From Bdellovibrio bacteriovorus (GTDB lineage Bacteria; Bdellovibrionota; Bdellovibrionia; Bdellovibrionales; Bdellovibrionaceae), in assembly GCF_002208115.1 (NCBI RefSeq), contig NZ_CP020946.1:2728001-2792000 (forward strand): a stretch of 64,000 bases of DNA, in the 5' to 3' direction. The notes below the pieces were generated by a model. That model saw nothing but the letters and a program-made list of their open reading frames with translations. It did no database searches and was not told where the DNA came from. Of the stretch, positions 1 to 8,603 are shown in pieces. The position numbers and the translations under genes are program-made. The stretch's first letter is position 1, and every line of letters begins with the position of its first letter.

Positions 1-42
1 GGACCAAACTCAATGTTAAAAGTCTCCTCATGAGTCCTCCGA

Positions 43-68
43 CTGAGTTTTCAGGCTACAAAACTCAG
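43..68. repeat. short intergenic hairpin downstream of slt
   Basis: A 9-bp inverted repeat (CTGAGTTTT at 43-51, AAAACTCAG at 60-68) with an 8-nt loop lies just past the stop of the lytic transglycosylase gene. Neither side has a proper U-tract in the minus orientation, so a terminator role is uncertain. The remaining bases 1-94 hold no gene I can support. Confidence 0.35.
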
Positions 69-94
69 AGGGATTTTTCAATCAAACATCGCCC

Positions 95-2323
95 TTATTT
101 TGCCTTTTTGTTGAGCAAATCCTGCCATAAGACGGGATTTACCTCGTAATTGCCCTTCTCTGACAGTCGATACAGCAGGACGTTGCGAAGAATGGCCTTC
201 ACGTAAAAGCTTGTTTCCGTCCAGGGAAGCTCATCAAACCACAGTTCATCCACTGGTGCGGAGCTGGGTTTGGCAAGTAGTTCGCTGACCTCAGCTCTTG
301 CATCGATCCACAGCTTCATGCGATAGGGTCCTGCGTTATAAGCCGCCAGAGCGAAAGGAACGCTTCCCTGGAACTGGTCTAACATCTGGGAGACATAGTA
401 AGACCCCATCGGGATGTTCACTTCGGGACGGAACATATCATCGGGAAGCTCCACCTTCATGCCCAGTTTCTTGGACACTTCTTGAGCGGTCGGCGGAATC
501 ATCTGCATCAGCCCCAGGGCATTTGAAGTGGACACCGCTTTCAGATTGAAGGCACTTTCCTGACGAGTCAGACTTTTAAACAAAACCGCGTCGACTCCGT
601 AACGGTCCGCCTCAACCTGATACAAGCTGGCAAAGGCTTCAGGGTAGCCGATCTTCACAAACTGCTCGCGACGCAGACGCGGATCCGCTTCCAGGGCCTC
701 ATTGATCCAGCGAATGGCGGTCACGTACTGATGACGCTCCACCAGCTTTTCTGCCAACTGAACTTTGAGCGTGGCATCTTTCAGGAATGGCACGGAAGAC
801 AATTCCTCCTGCGCCTCGCTCACCCAACCGGCCTCAGACAAAATCTTGAACCGGTGCCACGCACTTTTTTGTGCACCCACAACAAAGAATTCATTCCCCA
901 ATGCGGGTGCCTTGTCTTTGTTATCCGGCCAGGACAGTTTGCCCTTTTGTGATTCTGCGCGAAGACGAAGACCATAATAAGAAAACGGATAGCGCTCAAT
1001 CAGATCGGCCGCCGCTTGCGTTGCCCGCTCGGACTTGCTTTCCTGCAAAGAGCGCACAAGCCAGTACTGCCCATTCAGATCATAGCGATCCCGTCCCTGC
1101 TGCAACAGACGCTCCAGCAAGGCCGAAGAGCTTGTATAGTCCTGCTTGCGGAAATAAATCAGACTTGCGCGGAACAAGGCTTCGGCGGCTTCATCCGAAC
1201 CCAGATGATAGGTGTAAAGCTTTTTATAAAGTTCCAAAGCCTTGTCGTACTGACCCAGGAAATGCGCGGAACGGCTGGCAATCCAAAGTGCCGAGGTCGT
1301 GGAAGGCGCCTGGGGACTCTTATCCAAAGCCTTCATCGCCAACGACAGAGAACCGGAATAATCCGCCCGACGATGCATGTTGTGCGCCCACTCCATTAAC
1401 CGTGTGGTGTCAGCTTCTTCCATTTCATTCAAAGCTTTGACCTTGACCAGTTTTTCGCTCAGGGAATTGTAAATTTCCAGCGGCTTGTCTTTCAGGCGAC
1501 GGGCGGCGCGACTGCCCGGGTATTCGTTCAGAATCTGCACGCTGTCTTTAAGAGCGGCGATCGGATCGTTCTGCTTTTGCGCAAGCTTGATGCGCTCTTC
1601 AATCTTCGCCTCATCTCCCGCCATTTCTGGCGCGGCGGTCGCGGTTTTTGCCGGAGGCATCACCGTTGTTTTGGTCTTCGCGATGAAATCCAGTTTTTCC
1701 TGAAGATATTTGGAGTCTTTCTGATCCTGTGCCTGTTCAAAGAAGAACTGCGCTTCGTTGTAGTTGTTATCAAGCATCGCCAGATCACCCAGCAACTGAT
1801 AAGCCTTGGATTTCTGTTCACGATTCAGCACAGCCGCGCCGGACAACAAGGCATCAATACCGACAGCCGCCTTTTTGTTCTTGCGGGTCACCTGATCTTC
1901 CAGTTGCACCATCTTAAAATCCAGATAGTACTTTTCAAGATTTGCAGACCACGGTCCATTGCGGAAAAGATCCTTGTGCGACTCCATCGTGGTCAAGGCA
2001 CGATCCACGGCCGCGCGGTCCTTCACTTTCTTCTGGGACTCATCCAGGCAGTGCAGCCAGGTTACCCCTACCCAGCCACGCAGGTCTTTGTTGGCTGTGA
2101 AAACCTGAGGCGCCAAACGCGCGCACTCGGCCCACTTCAAATGAATTTCATAATCCTTCAACTGAGACAAGGGCGAAAGCTTTGCTGTTTTTTTGGTGTC
2201 GGCAATGCGGTAAAGATCCACCACCGGAGCTTTCGGCAGTTCTTTTTTTACATCCACCTTTTGCACCTGGGCAAAAGCAACACTTCCCACAAGAAGGCCA
2301 CCGGCCATGATCATATTCTTCAC
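95..2323 (-). CDS. soluble-type lytic murein transglycosylase (Slt family)
   Basis: Periplasmic peptidoglycan-cleaving enzyme that would cut the glycan strand between MurNAc and GlcNAc, forming 1,6-anhydro ends. The protein (about 742 aa) opens with a signal peptide ending near AFAQ. The long helical middle has TPR-like repeats, as in the Slt70 superhelical ring. A C-terminal SLT domain holds the catalytic Glu of 'QESAF' (about residue 587), then 'GLMQMIPPTA' and 'AAYNAGP', all hallmarks of the goose-lysozyme-like fold. The start is GTG at 2323, overlapping the stop of the upstream gene (GTGA) and preceded by GGAGGAG, so the two genes are translationally coupled. In a predator such enzymes can serve its own wall or the prey's; the sequence does not tell which. 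Confidence 0.93.
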   Translation of the reverse strand: MKNMIMAGGLLVGSVAFAQVQKVDVKKELPKAPVVDLYRIADTKKTAKLSPLSQLKDYEIHLKWAECARLAPQVFTANKDLRGWVGVTWLHCLDESQKKVKDRAAVDRALTTMESHKDLFRNGPWSANLEKYYLDFKMVQLEDQVTRKNKKAAVGIDALLSGAAVLNREQKSKAYQLLGDLAMLDNNYNEAQFFFEQAQDQKDSKYLQEKLDFIAKTKTTVMPPAKTATAAPEMAGDEAKIEERIKLAQKQNDPIAALKDSVQILNEYPGSRAARRLKDKPLEIYNSLSEKLVKVKALNEMEEADTTRLMEWAHNMHRRADYSGSLSLAMKALDKSPQAPSTTSALWIASRSAHFLGQYDKALELYKKLYTYHLGSDEAAEALFRASLIYFRKQDYTSSSALLERLLQQGRDRYDLNGQYWLVRSLQESKSERATQAAADLIERYPFSYYGLRLRAESQKGKLSWPDNKDKAPALGNEFFVVGAQKSAWHRFKILSEAGWVSEAQEELSSVPFLKDATLKVQLAEKLVERHQYVTAIRWINEALEADPRLRREQFVKIGYPEAFASLYQVEADRYGVDAVLFKSLTRQESAFNLKAVSTSNALGLMQMIPPTAQEVSKKLGMKVELPDDMFRPEVNIPMGSYYVSQMLDQFQGSVPFALAAYNAGPYRMKLWIDARAEVSELLAKPSSAPVDELWFDELPWTETSFYVKAILRNVLLYRLSEKGNYEVNPVLWQDLLNKKAK

Positions 2324-3840
2324 GGAGACTCCTCCAACTCAGGCCCCACGATGTGCTTGGGCCCCTTGTAATCACTCAAATCAAAATCAGCCTTGCGCAG
2401 GTAAATCAAAGAAGGCTCCCGCGACTGACGGAAGACCACTTCCAGCTTCCAGTACGGCTCATTCAGCAGACGCTCAACATATTCGCCCACATTGTAATCA
2501 CAGAAATAGACGGATGCGTCTTCCAGAATGCGCTTGCTGCAAAGCTCATAAGAAAGATTATTTGAATAACGCAGAAGCCACGGCCATGGCCACTGTTCTT
2601 TCATGCCGACTTGCATTCTTTGTTGGGCCAACGAAGGTTTTTTCAGGATGTTTCCGGTGATCAGGTCTGAAACCTGCACCAGCTCATAGGTGGAATTGAC
2701 ATAAACATAAGGATGCGTCAAATCGATCGGTCTTTGGTACACAGATATCCAGGCACTGCGAAGTCCCAGGGCCGCCAAAATCAAAGCCACCCCGGCCAGC
2801 ACGTGACGCCCCAGAAAGCGGGATTCGAAAGCATTCACCAGGGTCATGGCCAGCACAAAGTAAAAGCCCCACACCAGCGACAGCACACACCACACGGTCT
2901 TGTAGGGAATCAGCGAATACACCGCCAGTTGCACCAACGAAAACACACTGACCGCACGCAGCTCTTTGCGTTTAGAGAAAACACCGGCAACCGCGAGCGC
3001 GCCTCCGAACAAAACCAAAGGCTCGGCCGTGTACAGCACCTGCACCCAGTACCACACGCTCTTTTCATGACCGTGCCCATGCACTCCGGTTTTCAGCCAC
3101 GGCAGCACGGCTTTAAAGAAATCAACAATGCCCGAAAGATTCTGGTAAAAGCCGGTGAACAACTGCAGGAAGATCAAAAGCAGCAACACCGTCAGCACAG
3201 TCAACCGACCGCTCCACGCCAGACGGATGGTTTCCGGGGAAAACATCGTGCGAAGATGACTCCAGCCCAGAATCAAAAAAGCGACCACCCACGCAAACAT
3301 CGTGATCACGAAGGTTTCTTTCAACGCCATCATGCCCCACAACCCGATCAGAAAAAGCCCCAAAGCTTTTTCATCCTGACGGCCGATCCAGCGCAAAATT
3401 CCCATCCCTGCCACCAGTTGGAAGAACACAAACGGCATTTCGTGGATCCCGGACCGGCCGAAAAAGATAAACGCCGGACTGATCAGCACCAGCACCGCCA
3501 TCACCATGTTCACCGCCTTGGGACGAAGAGCCCCCCAGGCCAGGATAACCACACTGAGCACACTGAACATGGCTGGCACCGTCCGCAGGGTTTCAAGACT
3601 GCGGCCCCACAGGGTTTCAAAGCCCTGCAGCAAATAAAAATACATCGGTCCATGATAGTTATTCGGATCGTATTTGTAGTATCCCAGCTTTGACATCTGC
3701 ATCACGAACCAGCCGTTGATGCTTTCATCAAAGTGAATGGGTTTATTGGTCAAAAGAGCAAAACGGCTGATCAGAGCCAGCAGGAAAAGCCCCGCCCAGA
3801 AAGCCGCATGAGAGAAGTTCGTGACCTTGAAAGATTTCAT
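2320..3840 (-). CDS. GT-C type polytopic membrane glycosyltransferase (GT39/ArnT-like, TIGR03663-like)
   Basis: About 506 aa with roughly ten hydrophobic segments. An N-terminal first loop carries the motif 'HFDES' (about residues 37-41). This acidic pair is the usual catalytic and metal-binding position of GT-C enzymes that take sugars from polyprenyl-phosphate donors and act on the periplasmic face. No specific substrate can be read. The ATG start is at 3840. Its stop overlaps the lytic transglycosylase start (GTGA), making a two-gene operon. It diverges from the small glycosyltransferase at 3858, which is a plausible producer of its lipid-linked donor sugar (inference). Confidence 0.75.
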   Translation of the reverse strand: MKSFKVTNFSHAAFWAGLFLLALISRFALLTNKPIHFDESINGWFVMQMSKLGYYKYDPNNYHGPMYFYLLQGFETLWGRSLETLRTVPAMFSVLSVVILAWGALRPKAVNMVMAVLVLISPAFIFFGRSGIHEMPFVFFQLVAGMGILRWIGRQDEKALGLFLIGLWGMMALKETFVITMFAWVVAFLILGWSHLRTMFSPETIRLAWSGRLTVLTVLLLLIFLQLFTGFYQNLSGIVDFFKAVLPWLKTGVHGHGHEKSVWYWVQVLYTAEPLVLFGGALAVAGVFSKRKELRAVSVFSLVQLAVYSLIPYKTVWCVLSLVWGFYFVLAMTLVNAFESRFLGRHVLAGVALILAALGLRSAWISVYQRPIDLTHPYVYVNSTYELVQVSDLITGNILKKPSLAQQRMQVGMKEQWPWPWLLRYSNNLSYELCSKRILEDASVYFCDYNVGEYVERLLNEPYWKLEVVFRQSREPSLIYLRKADFDLSDYKGPKHIVGPELEESP

Positions 3841-3857
3841 TGTTAACTATCGTAAAG

Positions 3858-4556
3858 ATGGAATCTTCTGTGTCAACCCCGCACTGCTCACTGATTGTAT
3901 ATTTGGAACATCCTGAAATGCTTCCGGCCTACCTGCGTGACTTGCGCGGTTTTTTTGCCAAGTTTCCATTAAACTATGAAGTGGTCGTTGTGGCAGAAAA
4001 AGGCTGCGCGGTGCCCCCAACCGAAGGCCCCGTGCGCGTTCTGCAAAATTCCAAGAAGCTGGGCCGTGCGGCCAGTTTGTGGCGGGGCCTGCAAAGCAGC
4101 CAAGCCCCTTTTTCAGCCATCACCTCTGTCGACATGAACACCCCTCTGGGCGACTACTTCAAACTGCTGCAAAATCTGATGACCGAAGAAAATTTCGAAC
4201 TTTGCTGGGGCGATCGCTACAAGAAAAAAGACAGTCCCTTCCTGAAAGGACCTCACCCCCGTCAGCAGATGGAGGACGGATTCAACCGCATTTTGCGTGA
4301 AAAATTCCCGCAGGGCCCGAACGATCCTTTAAGCGAAATTCTGCTGTTCAAGAAAACTGCCATTGAAAAACTGGCCGCCGAACCTCGTAAATTCACGGGT
4401 TGGTATCTGGGACCACAACTGCTGGGGGGACTTCGTCGTCAGCAGCTTCGTGTTTTGGAAATTCCGGTATTTGAATCAGGACAGACGCTGCCAGGGTTCT
4501 CACTTTGGAGACAGCGCTGGAACCTTTTCATTGAGTGTGCCTTCAAGACCTCTTAA
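3858..4556 (+). CDS. small GT2-like glycosyltransferase
   Basis: A soluble protein of about 232 aa resembling the GT-A fold of polyprenyl-phosphate sugar synthases. It has an N-terminal beta strand ('CSLIVYLEHPE'), then 'YEVVVVAEKG', then an 'LGRAASLWRGLQSS' segment typical of this family just before the donor site. The expected acidic metal motif is degenerate ('SVDMN'). ATG 3858 was chosen over an upstream TTG at 3840 because the TTG overlaps the divergent gene's start codon. No Shine-Dalgarno sequence is visible before either, so a leaderless or weakly translated message is possible. It ends tail to tail with the YheT-like gene, overlapping it by 57 bp. Substrate unknown. Confidence 0.62.
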   Translation: MESSVSTPHCSLIVYLEHPEMLPAYLRDLRGFFAKFPLNYEVVVVAEKGCAVPPTEGPVRVLQNSKKLGRAASLWRGLQSSQAPFSAITSVDMNTPLGDYFKLLQNLMTEENFELCWGDRYKKKDSPFLKGPHPRQQMEDGFNRILREKFPQGPNDPLSEILLFKKTAIEKLAAEPRKFTGWYLGPQLLGGLRRQQLRVLEIPVFESGQTLPGFSLWRQRWNLFIECAFKTS

Positions 4557-5504
4557 GGCCTCGTGCAGATAGTAATCCAGCCAGCGCGTTCCACCGACTG
4601 GCAAGGACTGACGGTGCAGGTAGCCCATGTGGCCACCGCGCTTTTCAATATGCAACTGTACATGTTTGGAAAAAGGCGCGCGCAGGTAATCACCGACATC
4701 CACAAACGGATCATCCGCAGAAGTCAGGGTGTAGGTCGGCACATCAATGCCTGAAACATACTGAATCGATGAACAGCGCTGATAATAGTCCTCGCGACTG
4801 GCAAAGCCCGACGCCGGAGCCGTGTAAATCTGATCCATATCCCACACCGTGGCCCACTTGGGAATTTCATATTTTTCTGTGATCAAACCCAGGCGGTGTT
4901 TTTCTTCCACCAGCTTGCGCAGGCGCAAAACAAAACGCATGTCATAAACGCGATTAAAGCCCGACTTCAAAAGCAAAGAACCGGATTGCAGGTTTAACGG
5001 TGCATTGACGGTGATCGCTCCATCAGGCTTGTTCTTGCCGCCATATCCACCGAGCAGGCACAGCATGATATTGCCGCTCAGGGAATATCCGACCGATATG
5101 TGCTTTTTATGGGGGAACATCTGACGAAGCTGACCCAGCACCACAGACACATCCTCGGCGCTGCCGGAATGATAAGGGCGCTTGGCGAAGGGCGCGCCCT
5201 CACCGGCACCGCGATGGTTTACCAGAACCACCGTATGTCCCAGTTGCTGACAGATCAGCGCGGTTCTTTGCATATAGTCCGAAGTGACATCCCCGGAAAG
5301 ACCATGAAAAAGACTGACCACCAGATTGGTGTGTCCCTCGATCCAGGAACAAAAAAGTCGATCCCCGTCAGGAAGATCGACTTCAAATTTTTTACCGAAA
5401 TGCGAAAGCTCTGCGGACTTTAGAAAGTGAGCCCACAATGTCTGACCGTGACCGCTGTCGGCCCAAAAAGGCGCTGCACATGGAATCAGGTTCAGTCGTT
5501 GCAA
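4500..5504 (-). CDS. alpha/beta-fold hydrolase, YheT family
   Basis: Predicted cytoplasmic esterase of about 334 aa. Its start 'PFWADSGHGQTL' matches the characteristic YheT N-terminus. 'HGLSGD' is the oxyanion-hole region and 'GYSLSGN' is the nucleophile elbow with Ser near residue 140. The acid ('DDPF') and His ('KRGGHMGY') follow near the C-terminus, so the triad appears complete. The start is TTG at 5504, justified by AAGGAG five bases upstream; that ribosome-binding site lies inside the last codons of the DUF3465 gene, so the two are co-translated. The true substrate of this family is poorly known. The 3' end overlaps the opposing glycosyltransferase by 57 bp. Confidence 0.85.
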   Translation of the reverse strand: MQRLNLIPCAAPFWADSGHGQTLWAHFLKSAELSHFGKKFEVDLPDGDRLFCSWIEGHTNLVVSLFHGLSGDVTSDYMQRTALICQQLGHTVVLVNHRGAGEGAPFAKRPYHSGSAEDVSVVLGQLRQMFPHKKHISVGYSLSGNIMLCLLGGYGGKNKPDGAITVNAPLNLQSGSLLLKSGFNRVYDMRFVLRLRKLVEEKHRLGLITEKYEIPKWATVWDMDQIYTAPASGFASREDYYQRCSSIQYVSGIDVPTYTLTSADDPFVDVGDYLRAPFSKHVQLHIEKRGGHMGYLHRQSLPVGGTRWLDYYLHEALRGLEGTLNEKVPALSPK

Positions 5505-5506
5505 GT

Positions 5507-6052
5507 CTACTCCTTACAGTAGTACTGCCCGTTCACGTACACATATCCGTCCGGGCGTCTGCCGCGGGGATCGTGGTGAAGCCAGTGAAGCAGTCCACCC
5601 TTGTTCGTCCAGATAAATTGCCCGCCCATGGCGATAACGTCGCCGACTTTCAAAGGCACACGCGGGCACATATCCAGATTATACACAGCCTGCATCAGCT
5701 CGCCATTGGAAAGACGAACCACCCATTTTTGATGCTCCAGCCCGCTGTTGTCGTCCGGCAGGACCTTCACGACTGTCAGGCTGCCACCTTCAACGAAGTC
5801 CTCGCGACGACGATCATTCACCGCGCGTACCAGATCGGAATCACTGGCAGTTTCATCCAAAGACGCGGACGGCTCGTAACTAGAGTCTTCGCTCTGGCGG
5901 TTTTGTTTTTGTTGTTTGTTCTGCTTCTGACGACCTTCAGAATCCCAGGATTCCTCACGATTGTTGCGGCGCTTGGCTTCAACTGTTTCAACGTGGGCGA
6001 AAACAACGGCGAAGGCGAAAAGATAAATGCTGACTTTAGTGATGAATTTCAT
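5507..6052 (-). CDS. secreted DUF3465-family protein
   Basis: About 181 aa: a signal peptide (hydrophobic 'VSIYLFAFAVVFA'), then a charged low-complexity linker rich in Gln, Lys and Arg to about residue 75, then a DUF3465 domain. The domain shows 'VVKVLPDDNSG', 'HQKWVVRL', 'GDVIAMGGQF' and 'LHWLHHDPRGRRPDGY', which are the family's most conserved elements. The fold is probably OB-like; no activity is known. I chose ATG 6052 over an upstream ATG because GGGGAG precedes it and the signal peptide begins there. It is the first gene of a pair with the YheT-like hydrolase. Confidence 0.8.
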   Translation of the reverse strand: MKFITKVSIYLFAFAVVFAHVETVEAKRRNNREESWDSEGRQKQNKQQKQNRQSEDSSYEPSASLDETASDSDLVRAVNDRRREDFVEGGSLTVVKVLPDDNSGLEHQKWVVRLSNGELMQAVYNLDMCPRVPLKVGDVIAMGGQFIWTNKGGLLHWLHHDPRGRRPDGYVYVNGQYYCKE

Positions 6053-6105
6053 AGCTCCCCCTGCTATGCGCGGGAGTTTGCTAAAATGTGCGGACAAAGA
6101 CAACC

Positions 6106-6137
6106 ACTAAAAAAGGGATGCCATTGAAACATCCCTT
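6106..6137 (-). terminator. rho-independent terminator of greB
   Basis: Stem AAGGGATG (6113-6120) and CATCCCTT (6130-6137), with a run of A on the plus strand at 6109-6114 that reads as a U-tract on the minus strand. It lies 40 bases after greB and separates it from the DUF3465 operon. Confidence 0.85.
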
Positions 6138-6178
6138 CGAAGATTCGTTTGAATCTGATCTGACAGAATCTGTAAATT

Positions 6179-6655
6179 TTACTTAAACTCCACGTTCTCG
6201 ATAGTTACGAACTCTTCGCCGGCCGGCTTGACGATTCGTACTTCATCTCCCAATTTTTTTCCAAGAAGCGCACGCGCCACCGGGGACTTCCACGAGATCT
6301 TACCCACTTTCGGATCAAACTCATCTTCACCGACGATCTGATACACGACTTCATCACCCTCTTCATTGACCAACGTCACCGTGGCACTGAAAAGAACCGT
6401 GGTGCCTTTCATCTGTTTTGGATCGACAAGTTCGGCATCTTCAATTCGCTTTGTCAGAAAATGCACACGACGGTCGATTTCGCGCAATCGGCGTTTGCCA
6501 TACTGGTAGTCCGCGTTTTCGGAGCGGTCCCCGTTGCTGGCGGCCCAGGCAACAACTTCCACCAATTTGGGGCGCTCGACGTGCATCAGCGCGTGATATT
6601 CCGCCTTCAATTTAGCCAGACCTTCGGGGGTGATGTAGTTCTTGTTGTTATCCAT
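6179..6655 (-). CDS. greB: transcription elongation factor GreB
   Basis: A 158-aa protein that inserts into the RNA polymerase secondary channel and stimulates cleavage of backtracked transcripts. It has the N-terminal coiled coil with the acidic tip inside 'DRSENADYQYGKRRLREIDRR', followed by the C-terminal FKBP-like domain ('GKISWKSPVARALLGK'). 'YQYGKRRLREIDRRV' and 'FLTKRIE' are diagnostic of GreB rather than GreA. ATG at 6655; no strong ribosome-binding site is seen. It is a single-gene unit ending at its own terminator. Confidence 0.95.
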   Translation of the reverse strand: MDNNKNYITPEGLAKLKAEYHALMHVERPKLVEVVAWAASNGDRSENADYQYGKRRLREIDRRVHFLTKRIEDAELVDPKQMKGTTVLFSATVTLVNEEGDEVVYQIVGEDEFDPKVGKISWKSPVARALLGKKLGDEVRIVKPAGEEFVTIENVEFK

Positions 6656-6791
6656 ATGGCAAGACTCTAGACCATCTTCCAGAACCCTTCCAGCAAACTT
6701 TCCACAATTTCTTTACATCATCCTCGGACCTAGACTTTAGCTCCCTTTAATACTGAGACAATAACTCCGAAAAAAGTATGAGGAGGAATCG

Positions 6792-8603
6792 ATGAAAAAA
6801 CAGTGGAAACGTCTGCTTATCGCTGCATTAAGCTCGTCGTCCGTTTTTGCTGCAACGTGGTTCTGGTATCAGTCCACGGCTGACACACGGTCCTCCAATT
6901 CCAATGAAAAACCGCTGGCCTACGTCGGAAAAGTTGTTGAAGACATTCAACGCCGTCCCGCTTCACGTCTGTTGTGGCAGCTCGTCAATTCGGGTGAGCC
7001 CCTGTACAACGGCGAAGCGATTCGCACCAGTGAACGCGGTGAAGTGCGCATTCAGTTTGTGGATTCAGATCGTTATCTGGATCTGGAACCGGAATCCCTG
7101 ATCGTGATCAAAAAATCCGAAGGCGAAATCGCTTTGGATTTGATGGAAGGTAGTTTGTTCGTTAACGCCAAGACCGGAACCGCGGAAGGTAACGCTCCCG
7201 GCCTGGTGCTTAACTCTGCCAACGGTAAAGTCGATCTGTCTCAGGCTTCCGCTAGTCTTTCCAAGGGCCGCGGCGATTCCGTCGATGTTCAGGTCTTGGA
7301 AGGTAAGGCCTCCATCAAGAGATCTGACGGTCAAAGCAAAGATCTGACCACACGTGAAGAAGTCAAAATCCTGACTCCCCTGCCGCAAAAACCGGTGGCG
7401 ATGGATGCGGAAAATCCTGAAGCCGTGCCATTCCAGTGGCAGGGCTTCCCGGCCAACTCCAACGTCACTTTGTGGGTTGGGCCCAGCCGAAAACAATTGA
7501 AACCGCTGATGAAGGCGGCTCCGAATGCAAATCAACTTATGGCTTCACTGCCCTTCGGTCGTCACTACTGGAAACTTGTAGCGACAAATCCGCAAGGGTC
7601 GGTGGCTGCCGAAAGTGCTATCTATAAAACAGAAATCCTGGCCCGCTATGCGCCCACGATGGTCTTCCCGACGGCGGATGCCGAAGTGCCAGCAGTGCAG
7701 ACTCCTTATGATATGACCTTTAAATGGCAAAAGGGCGATGACACCCGACAAATGACCTTGGAACTGTGGGCGGATGAACAACTGAAAAATAAAATCTCCT
7801 CCAACACCTTCACCAAAGAAGAAAGCTTCACCGCTCCTGGCCTGAAAGGCGGCACCTATTTCTGGCGGATGACCACTTATTTTGTCGACACTGAAAAACC
7901 GGCTCTGGGGAAGGTACAAAAATTCACCATCAAACCGGCCAATCAGGTTCAGGCCAAAGTTGAATTCGTTCCCGTGCAAATCAACTTCACCATGCCTGAA
8001 AAAGACATGGTTCAGTACTACGTTGAAAAGCCCCGCCTGGGTCTTTCCTGGAAAGCGGACAAGGCCGAGAATGTCTCTGCATGGCGCGTGAAATATCACA
8101 CCGAAGAAGAAGACCCCGCCCTGGCTCAAAGCTTTGACGTCAAAGAAGTTCAAAACACTCAGGTGCAGGCGCCCGTGGCCCGTCCGGGTCGCTACATTGC
8201 TTCTATCGAGGCACTGAATAAGGACGGAAAGGTTCTGGGCACAACAAGTTCCCAGATTCTGACAGTCAGTCCCCTGCCTTTGCTGGAAGCTCCAAGCTTC
8301 ACACCCGCCGAAGGCACTTTGCAGGCTTCAATGGACGGTCGCACGCAGTTGACCTGGAATCCCGTGGAAGGTGCCAAAGAATACTGGCTGACCATTCGTA
8401 AGGATGGCAAGGAACTGAAACGCAGCAAATACATGCAAAACTCCACGGCATTAAAAAATCTTTTGCCGGGTGAATATGAAGTGGAACTGATCGCGGTGGA
8501 CACCTATGGCAGAAACAGCCAGGCCGGTCCGGCCAGAAAACTGCTGGTACCGGACAAGTCCAATGTGCGAGCCCCTACTTTAAAGAAGATCAAGGTTAAT
8601 TGA
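6792..8603 (+). CDS. FecR-domain protein with fibronectin-like repeats
   Basis: About 603 aa. The N-terminal hydrophobic segment (residues 8-27, 'LLIAALSSSSVFAATWFWYQ') may be an uncleaved anchor or a signal peptide. A FecR-like beta domain (about 45-165) carries 'LYNGEAIRTSERGEVRIQF', 'LDLMEGSLFVN' and 'VQVLEGKASIK'. The rest is made of beta-sandwich, fibronectin-III-like units with recurring 'FQWQGF', 'FKWQKGD', 'YFWRMTT' and 'LTWNPVEGAKEYWLTI'. AGGAGGA precedes the ATG. It is translationally coupled (TGATG) to the next gene and is first in a three-gene unit ending with an adenylate cyclase. FecR domains usually relay envelope signals; here no sigma/anti-sigma pair is adjacent. Partner and ligand are unknown. 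Confidence 0.8.
   Translation: MKKQWKRLLIAALSSSSVFAATWFWYQSTADTRSSNSNEKPLAYVGKVVEDIQRRPASRLLWQLVNSGEPLYNGEAIRTSERGEVRIQFVDSDRYLDLEPESLIVIKKSEGEIALDLMEGSLFVNAKTGTAEGNAPGLVLNSANGKVDLSQASASLSKGRGDSVDVQVLEGKASIKRSDGQSKDLTTREEVKILTPLPQKPVAMDAENPEAVPFQWQGFPANSNVTLWVGPSRKQLKPLMKAAPNANQLMASLPFGRHYWKLVATNPQGSVAAESAIYKTEILARYAPTMVFPTADAEVPAVQTPYDMTFKWQKGDDTRQMTLELWADEQLKNKISSNTFTKEESFTAPGLKGGTYFWRMTTYFVDTEKPALGKVQKFTIKPANQVQAKVEFVPVQINFTMPEKDMVQYYVEKPRLGLSWKADKAENVSAWRVKYHTEEEDPALAQSFDVKEVQNTQVQAPVARPGRYIASIEALNKDGKVLGTTSSQILTVSPLPLLEAPSFTPAEGTLQASMDGRTQLTWNPVEGAKEYWLTIRKDGKELKRSKYMQNSTALKNLLPGEYEVELIAVDTYGRNSQAGPARKLLVPDKSNVRAPTLKKIKVN

Noticed and set aside
2713-3693. Long open frame (326 aa) on the plus strand
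   Set aside because: It is antisense to the GT-C glycosyltransferase gene, has His/Gln-rich low-complexity sequence and no homology or ribosome-binding site.
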